Source of the DNA: Leptolyngbya sp. BL0902
Lineage (GTDB): Bacteria; Cyanobacteriota; Cyanobacteriia; Phormidesmidales; Phormidesmidaceae
NCBI RefSeq assembly: GCF_016403105.1
Contig: NZ_CP046155.1
Coordinates: 1-64,000 of the forward strand
DNA: 64,000 bases
Direction of reading: 5' to 3'
Below the pieces are notes generated by a model, which was given only the letters and a program-made list of their open reading frames with translations, searched no databases and was not told the origin of the DNA. The translations under genes and the position numbers were made by a program. Position 1 is the first letter of the stretch; every line of letters starts with the position of its first letter. This document shows positions 8,597 through 18,631 of this stretch, piece by piece.

Positions 8597-9871
8597 ATGC
8601 AGGGCTATTTGTCTGAAATTGATATTCGCAGCATTTTGCAGTTGATTGAACTGGGCCAGCGCACCGGGGAACTGTACCTGGAAAGTTATGGGGCTCATTC
8701 CCATAAGTATTTGGGGCAAGGATCCGACGGGGGGCCAGATTTGGCTGAGACTACCCAGTCTTGGCTGGTCTTTTTGGCCAATGGTCGCCTAGTCTACGCG
8801 GGCACCACCGACAATAGCCTCAACCGCCTGCGAGATCACCTCCATCGCTACGGCATTGACAAGTCCCTCCCTGACCCCACCACTATTTCCGCCATCGCCG
8901 CCCTCAACTCCCTGGAGTATGGCACCCTGTGGGCCATGCTAGAGCAGCACCTGCTCACCCCCGAACAGGGGCGGGCCATCCTCAGCCACATGGTGCGCGA
9001 AACCCTCTTCGACCTGCTGAGTCTGCGCCAGGGATCCTTTGTCTTTCAGCTCAGTTCGGCCCTTAGCCCCCAGTTGATGACCCACAAGGTCAGCTCCCTG
9101 GTGACTGGCATCACCCAGCAAATTCAGACCTGGCACAAGCTCCATCCCCAGCTTCAGTCCCCCGATCAATGTCCGCTGTTGGTGGATGCAGACGCCTTTC
9201 GGGCCAGTCTTTCCGATGTCGCCTACCAGCGGCTGCATCCCTGGCTAGATGGGCAAACCTCCCTGCGGCAGATGGCTCGCTACCTCAATCGCGATCTGGT
9301 GACGGTGGCGCGGTTGTTGATCCCCGCCATTCAGCAGGGCTATGTCACCTTGGCTCAGCCTGCGGTGAGGAGTGGGACGGCGTCTCCAGCGGTACGAGCT
9401 TGGCCCCAGCGCCTGCCTCGCATTGTCTGCGTGGATGACAGCGCCACCATCCGCCAAACCGTAGAGCGTATCCTCGACGGCCAGGGCTATGAGGCCACGT
9501 CCATTGGCAATCCCCTCAAGGCTCTAGGGCTGCTGTTCCAGCTTCAGCCCGACCTGATTTTGTGCGACATCGCCATGCCCGAACTGGATGGCTATGAGCT
9601 CTGCGCCATGCTGCGCCACGCCAGCGCCTTCCGGCAAACGCCCATGGTGATGCTGACGGGCAAAGATGGCTTTCTAGACCGAGTTAAGGCGCGGATGGTG
9701 GGAGCCAATGACTACCTCACCAAGCCCTTTGGCCCCGGTGAACTGCTGGCCCTCGTTGAGAAATACGTTGGCCCTGGCGATCCGGATCGACCTCGACCGG
9801 ATAAGCTACTGGCCGATGCCCTAGAGGGTGATCTCGATCTTGACCTCAGTAGCGCGACCATGGCCCGTTAG
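8597..9871 (+). CDS. hmpA: PatA-type response regulator (HmpA/PilG-like)
   Basis: The 424-residue protein starts with a PatA-type N-terminal domain (DUF4388-like, MQGYLSEIDIRSILQLIE, about residues 1-265) and ends with a CheY-like receiver (about 277-395). The receiver has paired acidic residues (VDDS), the phospho-acceptor Asp324 in LCDIAMPELDG and a conserved Lys in TKPF. PatA-type proteins are output regulators of cyanobacterial pilus taxis (PixG/PilG/HmpA). An in-frame TTG at 8585 exists, but the ATG at 8597 gives the usual start. It heads the plus-strand taxis cluster. A 398-base gap to hmpB suggests a second promoter there. Confidence 0.88.
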   Translation: MQGYLSEIDIRSILQLIELGQRTGELYLESYGAHSHKYLGQGSDGGPDLAETTQSWLVFLANGRLVYAGTTDNSLNRLRDHLHRYGIDKSLPDPTTISAIAALNSLEYGTLWAMLEQHLLTPEQGRAILSHMVRETLFDLLSLRQGSFVFQLSSALSPQLMTHKVSSLVTGITQQIQTWHKLHPQLQSPDQCPLLVDADAFRASLSDVAYQRLHPWLDGQTSLRQMARYLNRDLVTVARLLIPAIQQGYVTLAQPAVRSGTASPAVRAWPQRLPRIVCVDDSATIRQTVERILDGQGYEATSIGNPLKALGLLFQLQPDLILCDIAMPELDGYELCAMLRHASAFRQTPMVMLTGKDGFLDRVKARMVGANDYLTKPFGPGELLALVEKYVGPGDPDRPRPDKLLADALEGDLDLDLSSATMAR

Positions 9872-10269
9872 CCCTGGGCCACCGTTGGGGGAAGGATGCT
9901 CCTGGCACATGGCGGGTTGCCCCAGGCAGGGACGAGGGTGATGGCAGCGGGTTTCCTAAGTCGGGTTTCATAGGTCGGGTTTCATAAGTATTTATTGCCG
10001 GGGTGGGTCAAGTTCATCAAGATTCGCCATAATTTGAACCAACGGCCCCCAGTGAGTGGTTGCGCCAGGGTTGGCCAGCGGTTTACTGGGGAGCGGTTAG
10101 GAAGCCGTGATAGCGGGTACGTTATAGATAGGTAGCCCATGGTGTCCCAAGGGATACTCTAGGGTGTTCTCAGGTGGGGCCTCCCATCCATGGGTCGCCA
10201 GATCTAGGGGCGGTGTCCCAGGGAGCCAGACCGTTTTTACCCCCATTGGGGATTGCATGGATCCGCATT
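9872..10269. other. Gap between hmpA and hmpB with a tandem repeat
   Basis: No gene is seen in this 398-base gap, which is unusually long inside a taxis operon. It holds a three-copy 14-base tandem repeat (9947-9988) and A+T-rich stretches near 10030 and 10120 (GTTATAGATA) that might serve a promoter for hmpB-hmpE. The in-frame extension of hmpB up to 10174 has no receiver-domain similarity. Confidence 0.5.
9947..9988. repeat. 14-base tandem repeat, three copies
   Basis: Consecutive units GCGGGTTTCCTAAG, TCGGGTTTCATAGG and TCGGGTTTCATAAG run head to tail 75 bases after the hmpA stop. The last two differ at one position. It could be a regulatory repeat or a slippage product. Confidence 0.75.
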
Positions 10270-10638
10270 ATGAGTACAGTCTTGGTGGTAGAGGATAGCC
10301 TGCCGCAGCGAGAAATGATTACTAGCTTGCTTCGGGGGGTTGGCCTACAGGTAGATACCGCCGGGGATGGGGTGGAAGCCCTCGAACATCTTCAGGGGCA
10401 ACTCCCGGATGTGATTGTGCTGGATATTGTCATGCCTCGGATGAACGGCTACGAGCTGTGCCGTAAGTTGAAGGCGGATCCCTCTACCCAGCATGTGCCC
10501 GTAGTGCTGTGTTCCTCCAAGGGGGAAGAGTTCGACCGCTATTGGGGGATGAAACAAGGGGCCGACGCCTACATCGCCAAGCCCTTTCAGCCCGCCGAAC
10601 TGGTGGGCACCGTCAAGCAACTGCTCCGGGAATCATAA
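10270..10638 (+). CDS. hmpB: CheY-like response regulator (HmpB/PilH-like)
   Basis: A single receiver domain of 122 residues beginning MSTVLVVEDSLPQRE. The acidic pocket (EDS), the phospho-acceptor Asp52 in VLDIVMPRMNG, the conserved Ser in LCSSKG and Lys in AKPFQPAEL are all present. There is no output domain, so it acts by protein contact or as a phosphate sink. It is 19 bases upstream of the cheW-like gene and heads the hmpB-E run. The ATG at 10270 is chosen because the open frame upstream of it is not part of the fold. Confidence 0.9.
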   Translation: MSTVLVVEDSLPQREMITSLLRGVGLQVDTAGDGVEALEHLQGQLPDVIVLDIVMPRMNGYELCRKLKADPSTQHVPVVLCSSKGEEFDRYWGMKQGADAYIAKPFQPAELVGTVKQLLRES

Positions 10639-10657
10639 GACGTATCGAGGCGAAACC

Positions 10658-11188
10658 ATGGTTGGCAATCCCGATTTTTTAACCCAGGCTGGACAGGATC
10701 AAGATCCGGAACTGCAAGCCATTGAAACCCCAGAGGGGGAGTTATTCCTTCGCTTTTTTGTGACCGCCGACGATGAGTTTGCCCTACCCGCCACAGGGAT
10801 TCGTCGCATCATCGAACAGCCCCCGGATCGAATTACGCCCATTCCTAATGTTTCTCACCTGCTGTTGGGTACCCTAAATGAGCAGGGACGGGTGATCTGG
10901 GTGGCAGATTTGGGCCAGTTTTTAGGGTATAGTTCCATGCTCAACACCGACCGTCCGGAGATTTCGGTGATTGCGATTGAAGATCAAGGAACTATGTTAG
11001 GCTTAGCCGTCAACCGAATTGTGGGCACTCGCTGGCTCAACCCCGACAAAACGCAGGTTTCCAGCAACAGCCCCGACACCATGGCTCCCTTTTTGCGGGG
11101 GGAATGGGTGTTGCCCACCGAGGACAACAAAGCTCTGAGATTGTTGGATCATGTGGCGGTCATCCGCTCGGCCCGATGGGCAACCTAG
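10658..11188 (+). CDS. hmpC: CheW-like adaptor (HmpC/PilI-like)
   Basis: The 176-residue product is a CheW domain: strands around LFLRFFVTADDEFALPATGI, then RIIEQPPDRITPIPNV, LGTLNEQGRVIWVADLGQ, and a C-terminal LGLAVNRIVGTR...LLDHVAVIRS. CheW couples the receptor to the CheA kinase. It sits 60 bases before the receptor gene in the same orientation, as in other cyanobacterial taxis operons. Confidence 0.9.
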   Translation: MVGNPDFLTQAGQDQDPELQAIETPEGELFLRFFVTADDEFALPATGIRRIIEQPPDRITPIPNVSHLLLGTLNEQGRVIWVADLGQFLGYSSMLNTDRPEISVIAIEDQGTMLGLAVNRIVGTRWLNPDKTQVSSNSPDTMAPFLRGEWVLPTEDNKALRLLDHVAVIRSARWAT

Positions 11189-11248
11189 CGGCTAGGTTCC
11201 CCGGACGGCTTTTCATCCCTTAGACAAAGGCACTGGCAGGAGAAGGTT

Positions 11249-13882
11249 ATGGCTTCAGGCATTGATTACTCTCAAGCTTATCAAAAAGCTGAGAGGGCCT
11301 ATATCCAGGGCAACTATCAGGATGCCGCAGCCGTTATCGACGCGCTGGCGGAGGAATATCCTGAGGATCCAAGCGTGCTGCTGCTGCGCGGGCATATCTA
11401 CTGCTATGGGCTGCAACAGTATGAAGTTGCCAGCGAGCAGTATAGCAATGTCTTGGCCTGCACCTCCGACTCGGAGTTCGTCGATTACGCCACCACCGGA
11501 CTCGACTATGTCAGCCAGTTTTTGGGCAGTGCTGGCCCGCCGACCTTTGACCCGGAGTCCATCGACAAAACCTTCTTCGATGGTGGGGAGAATCCTGCCT
11601 TTGATACCCTCAACTCCTCCAATAATGGGGCCGACAACTGGGATGACGACCTCGACCTCGACGCCTTCTCCGTGGATGCCGATGAGGCCACGGGGCTGAT
11701 GGGGGGGACGCTGGCGGAGGGCACGGCCAATCCCTTTGCGCCCTTGGATGGCGGCGGTGATACTGTTCCCGATGGCCTGAAGGGAAATCCCTTCTTAGCC
11801 CCTGACGCTGACGCTGACCTGGCCCAGAATGGAGAGATGAGCCCCTTTGGTCTCAGTAACCAAGATCCCTTTGCCGACGCCGACCAGAATCTCACCTTTG
11901 ATGCCGACATGGGCACCCTGGCCACGGGCGGCGGATCGGTCTTTGTTAGCTTTGACGATGAGCATGATGTCGAGGAATCTTGGCCTGCCATGGCCGACGA
12001 CGGCAGCGACGACATGACGGTTTTTGCCCCCGATGGAGCTCTCGGTGGAGACGACTTTAGCGACGAGGACTTTGGCAGTGGGATGGACGCTGAGGACGCC
12101 TTTAGCCGCAATGGCTTTGGCACAACGCCAACCCTAGATCGCGATGATGGGGCCACGGGCAACGTGGATTTCCTCGATGAGTTTAGTGAGTTTGACGATC
12201 TGGGTAGTCTGCCAGACTTTGAGCTCTCCGATAGTTCCGCTGGGTTTAGCCCTCCGTCCGTCGGCAGCACGGGCTTTGGCTCCATGGGCAGTGGATCGGA
12301 CTTTAGCGGCGGCGTGTCGGCCTTTGATCTGAGCGGATCCGCCGATCAAACCTCCATCAGCGACGACGAAATTTTTAGCATTGCCGGGGGGGCAGACAGT
12401 CTGCCCGTCTTTGCCCAGGCCGACGATGCGGAGGTGGAAGCTCCCCAGGACCAAGACTGGCTAGGGTTCTTAGACAATGCCCCCCTACCCACCAAAAACC
12501 TCATCATTGCGGCAACCGCCGGGGTGGCGGCGGCCCTGTCGGTGGGGGTGGTCAACGCCATTGCCTCCAGCATGATGCCCAGCCGCGATATGCCGAAGGT
12601 GGTGCATGCGGTCATGGCTCTGGGGGCAGGGGCCACAGGGTTTGGAGCCGCCTATGGGGCTGGCTACCTCTCCCAGCGGCGGATGCGGGAGAGCATTCGC
12701 GATCTCCAGAGTCAGTTTGACTCGGTGATTCACCAGGGCAACCTGTCGGCGCGGGCCACGGTGCTGTCGGAGGATGAGTTTGGGCGGCTATCTAGCAGCT
12801 TTAACAAAATGGCCCGCGTGGTGCTGACCACCACCAGCGAAGCCCAGCGCAAAGCCCAGGAACAGGAGCAGGCCAAGGAAGACCTGCAACGCCAGGTGAT
12901 TCGGCTGCTGGACGACGTGGAAGGGGCGGCCCGAGGCGACCTCACGGTGCAGGCGGAAGTAACCGCCGACGTGCTGGGGGCCGTGGCCGACTCCTTCAAC
13001 CTCACCATCCAAAACCTGCGGGAAATTGTGCAGCAGGTGAGTGTGGCCGCCCGCCAGGTGAGTAAGGGATCGACGGAGAACGAGATTTTCGCCCGCAGCC
13101 TGTCGGCGGACGCCCTGCGCCAAGCGGAGGAACTGGCCGTCACCCTAAACTCGGTGCAGGTGATGACCGACTCGATTCAGCGGGTGGCGGAAAGCGCTCG
13201 CGAGGCCGAGGAAGTGGCCCGGTCGGCATCGTCCACCGCCCTCAAGGGGGGTGAATCGGTGGAACGTACCGTGGCGGGGATTTTAGAAATCCGCGAAACG
13301 GTGGCGGAAACCACCCGCAAGGTGAAGCGGCTGGCGGAATCCTCCCAGGAAATTTCTAAGATTGTGGCCCTGATTTCCAACATTGCCTCCCGCACGAACC
13401 TCCTGGCCCTCAACGCCAGTATTGAGGCGGCTAGGGCCGGAGAAGCAGGGCGGGGCTTCGCCATTGTGGCCGATGAGGTGCGACAACTGGCCGACCGGGC
13501 GGCGAAAGCCTCGAAGGAAATTGAGCAGATCGTGCTGCAAATTCAAAGCGAGACGGGCGGCGTGATGACCGCCATGGAGGAGGGTACCCAACAGGTAATT
13601 GAGGGCACCCGACTGGCGGAACAGGCGAAACGATCCCTGGAGGACATCATTCAGGTGTCGAACCGCATCGACGTGCTGGTGCGATCCATTACCGCCGACA
13701 CCGTGGAGCAAACGGAAACCTCCCGCGCCGTGGCCCAGGTGATGCAATCGGTGGAACTGACGGCCCAGGAAACCTCCCAGGAGGCGCAGCGGGTGTCAGG
13801 ATCGCTCCAAAACCTGGTGGGGGTGGCCCGCGATCTGCTGACTTCGGTGGAACGGTTTAAGGTGGAAAAACGCGAAGGGTGA
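11249..13882 (+). CDS. hmpD: Methyl-accepting chemotaxis protein (HmpD/PilJ-like)
   Basis: The 877-residue receptor begins with a TPR-like pair of helices (about residues 5-70). A long acidic disordered stretch follows (about 75-410) that holds NPF, NPF, SPF and DPF tripeptides. Two hydrophobic segments lie at about 417-475, with almost no periplasmic loop. HAMP-like helices follow (about 478-600), then the MCP signalling domain, whose hairpin tip reads [20 protein letters not shown]. With no sizeable periplasmic domain, signals are probably sensed in the cytoplasm or through partners, as recalled for PilJ/HmpD. It is flanked by cheW and cheA genes. Confidence 0.9.
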   Translation: MASGIDYSQAYQKAERAYIQGNYQDAAAVIDALAEEYPEDPSVLLLRGHIYCYGLQQYEVASEQYSNVLACTSDSEFVDYATTGLDYVSQFLGSAGPPTFDPESIDKTFFDGGENPAFDTLNSSNNGADNWDDDLDLDAFSVDADEATGLMGGTLAEGTANPFAPLDGGGDTVPDGLKGNPFLAPDADADLAQNGEMSPFGLSNQDPFADADQNLTFDADMGTLATGGGSVFVSFDDEHDVEESWPAMADDGSDDMTVFAPDGALGGDDFSDEDFGSGMDAEDAFSRNGFGTTPTLDRDDGATGNVDFLDEFSEFDDLGSLPDFELSDSSAGFSPPSVGSTGFGSMGSGSDFSGGVSAFDLSGSADQTSISDDEIFSIAGGADSLPVFAQADDAEVEAPQDQDWLGFLDNAPLPTKNLIIAATAGVAAALSVGVVNAIASSMMPSRDMPKVVHAVMALGAGATGFGAAYGAGYLSQRRMRESIRDLQSQFDSVIHQGNLSARATVLSEDEFGRLSSSFNKMARVVLTTTSEAQRKAQEQEQAKEDLQRQVIRLLDDVEGAARGDLTVQAEVTADVLGAVADSFNLTIQNLREIVQQVSVAARQVSKGSTENEIFARSLSADALRQAEELAVTLNSVQVMTDSIQRVAESAREAEEVARSASSTALKGGESVERTVAGILEIRETVAETTRKVKRLAESSQEISKIVALISNIASRTNLLALNASIEAARAGEAGRGFAIVADEVRQLADRAAKASKEIEQIVLQIQSETGGVMTAMEEGTQQVIEGTRLAEQAKRSLEDIIQVSNRIDVLVRSITADTVEQTETSRAVAQVMQSVELTAQETSQEAQRVSGSLQNLVGVARDLLTSVERFKVEKREG

Positions 13883-13945
13883 GGGAGCCTTGGCCGCTGG
13901 CCCTAGGCTTTGGGATATCGAACAAGTGTTTGGAAGGGAACCGCC

Positions 13946-16900
13946 ATGCTGCCTGAAGATCAAAAGCGAATCTTAGGGTACTTCATTGAGGAAGCCAAGG
14001 ATCACCTCAATACCATTGAGCAGGGGTTGCTCAACCTAGATGCCACCATCCACGACTCAGAGATGGTGAACGAGGTGTTTCGGGCCGCCCACTCGGTGAA
14101 GGGGGGAGCCGCCATGCTGGGCATTAACAGTATGCAGCGCACCGCCCACCGCATGGAGGATTTCTTCAAGGTGATGAAGGAATCACCCCTCACCCCAGAC
14201 CAAACCCTAGAATCGATGCTCCTGCAAATCTTTGATGGCTTGCAGGAGCAGTTGGATCATCTCCAGAGCCCCTACGGTCTCACCGAGGATCAGGCCCAGG
14301 TGATTATGGCCAACTTGGAGCCCGTCTTTGTCCAGGCCGAAACTCATCTCACCAGTCTCTCTGGGGCAGCGGCCCCGGCAGCGGCCCCGGCCACCACCCC
14401 GCCCCCCCCGTCGCCTGTGGCCGCGACCAAACCCTCTAGCCACCCCGAAACTAGTGCCCTTCAGTTGGTCTTTCGCAGCGACATTCCAGCCCTGCTGAGG
14501 GATATGCTGGCCACCTTCAAGCAAGCCGATAACGATACCTCGCGTCAGCAGTTGGCTCACCTGTGCCAACGGCTAGACAGTCTGGGGGAACAGCTAGAGG
14601 TGCCCCAGTGGTGTCAACTGGCGCAAACCGTGGGGCAGGCAGTGGGCAACCGCAACGAAACCTATCGATCCCTGGCTCCGGTCGTGATTAAAGACCTCAA
14701 GCAAGCTCAGGATTTGGTCTTGGCTGGACAGGTCAGTCGGGTAGCTCCCTCCGAGGCACTGCTGGCTCTGATGCCACCCCAGCCCACCATCCTTGAGGAT
14801 GACTCGGCCCTGGATGCACTGCTGGCCGAAGCCCTCACCAACGGCACCGACGGAGAGGACTTAGCCGACCTCTTTGCCACCGCCGAAGCCAACCCGGAGG
14901 CCAACCTCACCCTCGACATGGACGACAGTTGGCTCGATCAAATGGCCGCTGATGAGGCCGCTGATTTAGCCCAGGGCGACCTAGCCGACGTCTTTGGTAA
15001 CCTGGAGGAAGCCGCCGTCCCGCCCAGGGAATCCGATGTCTTTGGCAGTCAACACCACCCCGGCATTGGGCCACAGGTTGGCCCGGAGGAATTAAACAGC
15101 CTCGCCGATCTCTTTGAGGGGGAACAGATCAGCCTAGAGGACATCTGGGAGGAGGCCGACCTAGGGGAGAGCGACCTTGACACCGCCGATACCGCCGACG
15201 CCGATGACATTGATAGCGAGTTCGCAGACCTCTTTCAGACCGGAGCGGCCCCAGAGGCTGAGTCTGCCGCCGATGACGATATGGTCAGTCTGTTTGGGGA
15301 TGCTCTAGAACGGAGCTTGGTGATGGAGGAGACTCCGGCCCCGCCTAGCCCCGCGTCCCCCTCTGCCGTGGATGCGGCTCCAGATTCGGCCCCTGCCGAG
15401 GCCAAGGGTGGGCTGACCCAGGCCGGACAGTCTGGGCAAGCGGCTCCCGGTAATGAAGACGCTGGGGACAGGGGTGCCGAGTCTAGCGTCACTTTATTTG
15501 ATCATCCCGATGCGGCTCCCCCTAGTCCTGCCGCCCCCGTGGCTGACATCGACGAGTTTTTTGGGGGAGAGGCGGATCATACTCCGGTCGCCAAGGTTGC
15601 CGCCGATGATATGGATGACTTCTTCACGGAGGTGGCGGATCCCTCACCCCAGCGCCCTGCAGGTCAAGCAGCTCGCCCTCCTGAGCCCAAGGCCGCAATG
15701 GCCCCACCCGCCGCCGCTGCGCCAGGGTCTGCGGCGGCTCCAGCCACCGAGGCCAAGGCCGCTGCTCCGGTAGCCGCAGCGATGCCCCCAGAGCAGCCAC
15801 CCGCACCGCAGCCAGAGTCGCCCCCAGCCCCGGTAAGGGCGGGAGATTCAGAGCGTCCTCCGGCGGATAGAGAGTTAGACCTCCTCTTTGATCAACTCGA
15901 TCAAGACTGGGTAGACGAGACTTCCCCCGACGATCTGGCAGCGGCTGAGGCCACAGATCCCTTTGGGCTAGCCGCAGATTTTGAGCTGGCGACGGATGAT
16001 CTAGACGGGGTGGGCGATCTCACCTTCGATATCGCGTCTGATCCGATGCTGGGGGGAGAGATCGCGGAGGACATCGCTGCCGACCTTGACCTTGACCTTG
16101 ACTTTGGCCTTGAGGCAGCTACCCCATCCTCAGCGGATCAAGATCTTGGCTTGGCTGATCCCTTTGGAGGAATTGACCTAGATACCCTAGACCTGATCGC
16201 CGCCCCAGATAACGCACAACCTGCCAGCCCAGACCGTCGCCCCCTGGAGGCCACCGCCCCCCCCCAAGCAGATTTCCCCGGGGCCTCGGCGGAGGGAGAC
16301 GACGACTGGCTGACGGAACTGGATGACCTGGTGATGGAGGATGGGGCCAACGGAACCAACGGAACCAACGGAGCCAACGGAACCAATGGAACCAACGGAG
16401 CCAACGGAGCCGCCGCCACCGCCGATCTCGTCGATTTTGACGACTTCAGTGACCTGGAGGCGTTGTTGGGAGATGAAAGCCCCGTTCCGCCTACCCCACC
16501 TGCGCCGCCCGTGTCCCGTCCATCCAGCCCGCCGCCCGCCGTCAGCGCCGATGAGGACAGTTTTGATGACCTCGAAAAACTCCTGGAAGGGGCCGACCAG
16601 CTAGGGGGATCCGCACCCTCAGCGGGGGTTCGACGGGGGGGTGGAACCTCCAGCGGTCGGGCTCCCCGCCGAGCTAGCGCCGTCACCGACCAAACCATGC
16701 GGGTTAACGTTAGCCACCTCGACAACCTCAACAACCTGATGGGGGAACTGGTGGTCAACCGGAACTCCCTGGAGCAGGATCAAGAGCAGCTTCGCCAGTC
16801 CTTGGATAACCTGCTGAACCAGGTGCAGCAGCTCAATGATGTGGGCCAACGGATGCGCGATCTGTACGAGCGCTCGCTGCTAGAAAGCTCCTTGATGGCC

Positions 16901-18631
16901 AACCGCCAAGCTTTTGCCTTGGGCGGTAGTAGCAGCGGTGGCAGCAGCGGCAGTCACGCCACAGGGGCAACCTTCGATGCCCTGGAGATGGATCGCTTTA
17001 CGGGCTTTCACACCCTTTCCCAGGAGATGATCGAGCTGATTGTGCGGGTGCGGGAGGCTTCCTCCGACATCGAGATGACCGTGGATTCCACGGATCAGAT
17101 TGCCCGCCAGTTTCGCCAGGTGACAACCCAGCTCCAGGAAGGGTTGAACAAGGCCCGCATGGCACCCTTTGGCCAAACGGCGGATCGCTTACCCAGGGCT
17201 GTCCGCGAGATTTCGATTAAGTGCGGTAAGGAAGCCAAGCTGATTGTGGAAGGGCGCGATACCCTGATTGACAAAATGATTCTGGATCGTCTTTACGATC
17301 CCATGACGCACCTCGTTAATAACGCCATTACCCACGGTGTTGAAACCCCAGAGGAGCGGTTGGTGGCGGGCAAGTCCCGCGAGGGAACTATCACCGTCCG
17401 CGCCTTCTACCAGGGCAACCAAACGGTGATTTACATTGCCGACAACGGGGGCGGCATTAATCCTGCGGTGGTGAAGGCCAAAGCCATTAAGAAAGGGCTG
17501 ATTACCCCTGCCGAAGCCCAAACGATGACCGATATTGAGGTCTATGACCTGCTGTTTGAGCCCGGGTTTAGCACCCGCGATCAAGCCGATGACTTCTCAG
17601 GCCGGGGCGTGGGCATGGACGTTGTCCGTACCGCCCTATCGGATATTCGGGGATCGATCACCATCGAGTCGGAGGTGGGCAAGGGCACCAGTTTCACCGT
17701 CCGCCTACCGCTCACCCTCAGCATTACCAAGGCGCTGAGCTGCATCAATAACCAAGCCCGCATCGCCTTCCCCATTGACGGGGTAGAGGACATGTTTGAC
17801 ATCCCCAAAGAGCGGGTGCAAACCGACGACAAGGGCCACAGCAGTATCCTCTGGCGCGATACCCTGCTGCCCGTGCGTCCCCTCAGCGATCTGCTGAAAT
17901 TCAACCGCAGTCTGGGCCGAGGCCGGGTCTACGGCGGCTCCCACGATGAAAACATGACCTCCATTGTGGTGCTCCGCAGCGCCAGTACCTTCATCGGGCT
18001 CCAAGTCGATCAGGTCATTGGCGAGCAGGAAATCGTAATTAAGCAGCTCGAAGGCCCCGTCCCCAAGCCTACGGGCATTGCCGGGGCCACGGTGCTGGGG
18101 GATGGTCGCGTCATGCCCATTGCCGATGTGCTAGAGCTGATCGACATGGCCACCGGACGGGTACGGCGGGAAGCCCCCACTTCGCTGTGGACACAGCCCG
18201 ATCTCGAAGAACCCGTGGAGGATAAAGCCCATACCGAGCCCACGGTGCTGATCGTAGACGACTCGATCACCGTCCGCGAACTGCTGTCCATGAGCTTCAA
18301 CAAGGTGGGCTATCGGGTGGAACAGGCCCGCGACGGCCAGGAAGCCTGGGAAAAACTGCGCTCTGGCCTGCCCTGCGACCTCGTCTTCTGCGACATCGAA
18401 ATGCCGCGTATGGACGGTCTTGAGCTGCTGTCACGGCTGCAAAAGGATGAAGCCCTCAGCCATCTGCCCATTGCGATGCTGACCTCACGGGGGGCCGACC
18501 GCCACCGTCAAATGGCGGTAGAACTGGGAGCCAAGGGCTACTTTACCAAGCCCTACCTGGAGGAAATGCTGCTGGATGCGGCCCAGCGGATGCTCAAGGG
18601 CGAAAATATGATCAGCCTCAAAGAAGAATAA
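13946..18631 (+). CDS. hmpE: Hybrid CheA histidine kinase with receiver (HmpE/PilL-like)
   Basis: The 1561-residue protein has an HPt domain at the N-terminus with phospho-acceptor His49 in RAAHSVKGGAAML. A very long acidic, Ala/Asp/Pro-rich linker spans about residues 130-910. Then come a dimerisation region (about 915-1060), the ATPase domain (N-box HLVNNAITHG near 1120, DNGGGI near 1166, GRGVGMDVV), a CheW-like domain (about 1275-1420) and a receiver with phospho-acceptor Asp1483 in FCDIEMPRMDG. The linker repeats short acidic-LF motifs and contains an Asn-Gly-Thr/Ala run encoded by 9-base repeats. The ATG at 13946 is preceded by GGAAGGGAA and starts the HPt helix; the frame extends upstream without domain content. 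It is the last gene of the taxis cluster. Confidence 0.92.
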   Translation: MLPEDQKRILGYFIEEAKDHLNTIEQGLLNLDATIHDSEMVNEVFRAAHSVKGGAAMLGINSMQRTAHRMEDFFKVMKESPLTPDQTLESMLLQIFDGLQEQLDHLQSPYGLTEDQAQVIMANLEPVFVQAETHLTSLSGAAAPAAAPATTPPPPSPVAATKPSSHPETSALQLVFRSDIPALLRDMLATFKQADNDTSRQQLAHLCQRLDSLGEQLEVPQWCQLAQTVGQAVGNRNETYRSLAPVVIKDLKQAQDLVLAGQVSRVAPSEALLALMPPQPTILEDDSALDALLAEALTNGTDGEDLADLFATAEANPEANLTLDMDDSWLDQMAADEAADLAQGDLADVFGNLEEAAVPPRESDVFGSQHHPGIGPQVGPEELNSLADLFEGEQISLEDIWEEADLGESDLDTADTADADDIDSEFADLFQTGAAPEAESAADDDMVSLFGDALERSLVMEETPAPPSPASPSAVDAAPDSAPAEAKGGLTQAGQSGQAAPGNEDAGDRGAESSVTLFDHPDAAPPSPAAPVADIDEFFGGEADHTPVAKVAADDMDDFFTEVADPSPQRPAGQAARPPEPKAAMAPPAAAAPGSAAAPATEAKAAAPVAAAMPPEQPPAPQPESPPAPVRAGDSERPPADRELDLLFDQLDQDWVDETSPDDLAAAEATDPFGLAADFELATDDLDGVGDLTFDIASDPMLGGEIAEDIAADLDLDLDFGLEAATPSSADQDLGLADPFGGIDLDTLDLIAAPDNAQPASPDRRPLEATAPPQADFPGASAEGDDDWLTELDDLVMEDGANGTNGTNGANGTNGTNGANGAAATADLVDFDDFSDLEALLGDESPVPPTPPAPPVSRPSSPPPAVSADEDSFDDLEKLLEGADQLGGSAPSAGVRRGGGTSSGRAPRRASAVTDQTMRVNVSHLDNLNNLMGELVVNRNSLEQDQEQLRQSLDNLLNQVQQLNDVGQRMRDLYERSLLESSLMANRQAFALGGSSSGGSSGSHATGATFDALEMDRFTGFHTLSQEMIELIVRVREASSDIEMTVDSTDQIARQFRQVTTQLQEGLNKARMAPFGQTADRLPRAVREISIKCGKEAKLIVEGRDTLIDKMILDRLYDPMTHLVNNAITHGVETPEERLVAGKSREGTITVRAFYQGNQTVIYIADNGGGINPAVVKAKAIKKGLITPAEAQTMTDIEVYDLLFEPGFSTRDQADDFSGRGVGMDVVRTALSDIRGSITIESEVGKGTSFTVRLPLTLSITKALSCINNQARIAFPIDGVEDMFDIPKERVQTDDKGHSSILWRDTLLPVRPLSDLLKFNRSLGRGRVYGGSHDENMTSIVVLRSASTFIGLQVDQVIGEQEIVIKQLEGPVPKPTGIAGATVLGDGRVMPIADVLELIDMATGRVRREAPTSLWTQPDLEEPVEDKAHTEPTVLIVDDSITVRELLSMSFNKVGYRVEQARDGQEAWEKLRSGLPCDLVFCDIEMPRMDGLELLSRLQKDEALSHLPIAMLTSRGADRHRQMAVELGAKGYFTKPYLEEMLLDAAQRMLKGENMISLKEE
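16343..16405 (+). repeat. 9-base tandem repeat inside hmpE (seven units)
   Basis: Seven in-frame units of the form GGN-(A/G)CC-AA(C/T) encode alternating Gly-Thr-Asn and Gly-Ala-Asn in the disordered linker of the kinase. Being a multiple of three, copy-number change would lengthen or shorten the linker without a frameshift. Confidence 0.85.

Noticed and set aside
9947-9988. Tandem 14-mers considered as a CRISPR remnant
   Set aside because: No spacers lie between the units and no cas genes are in the window.
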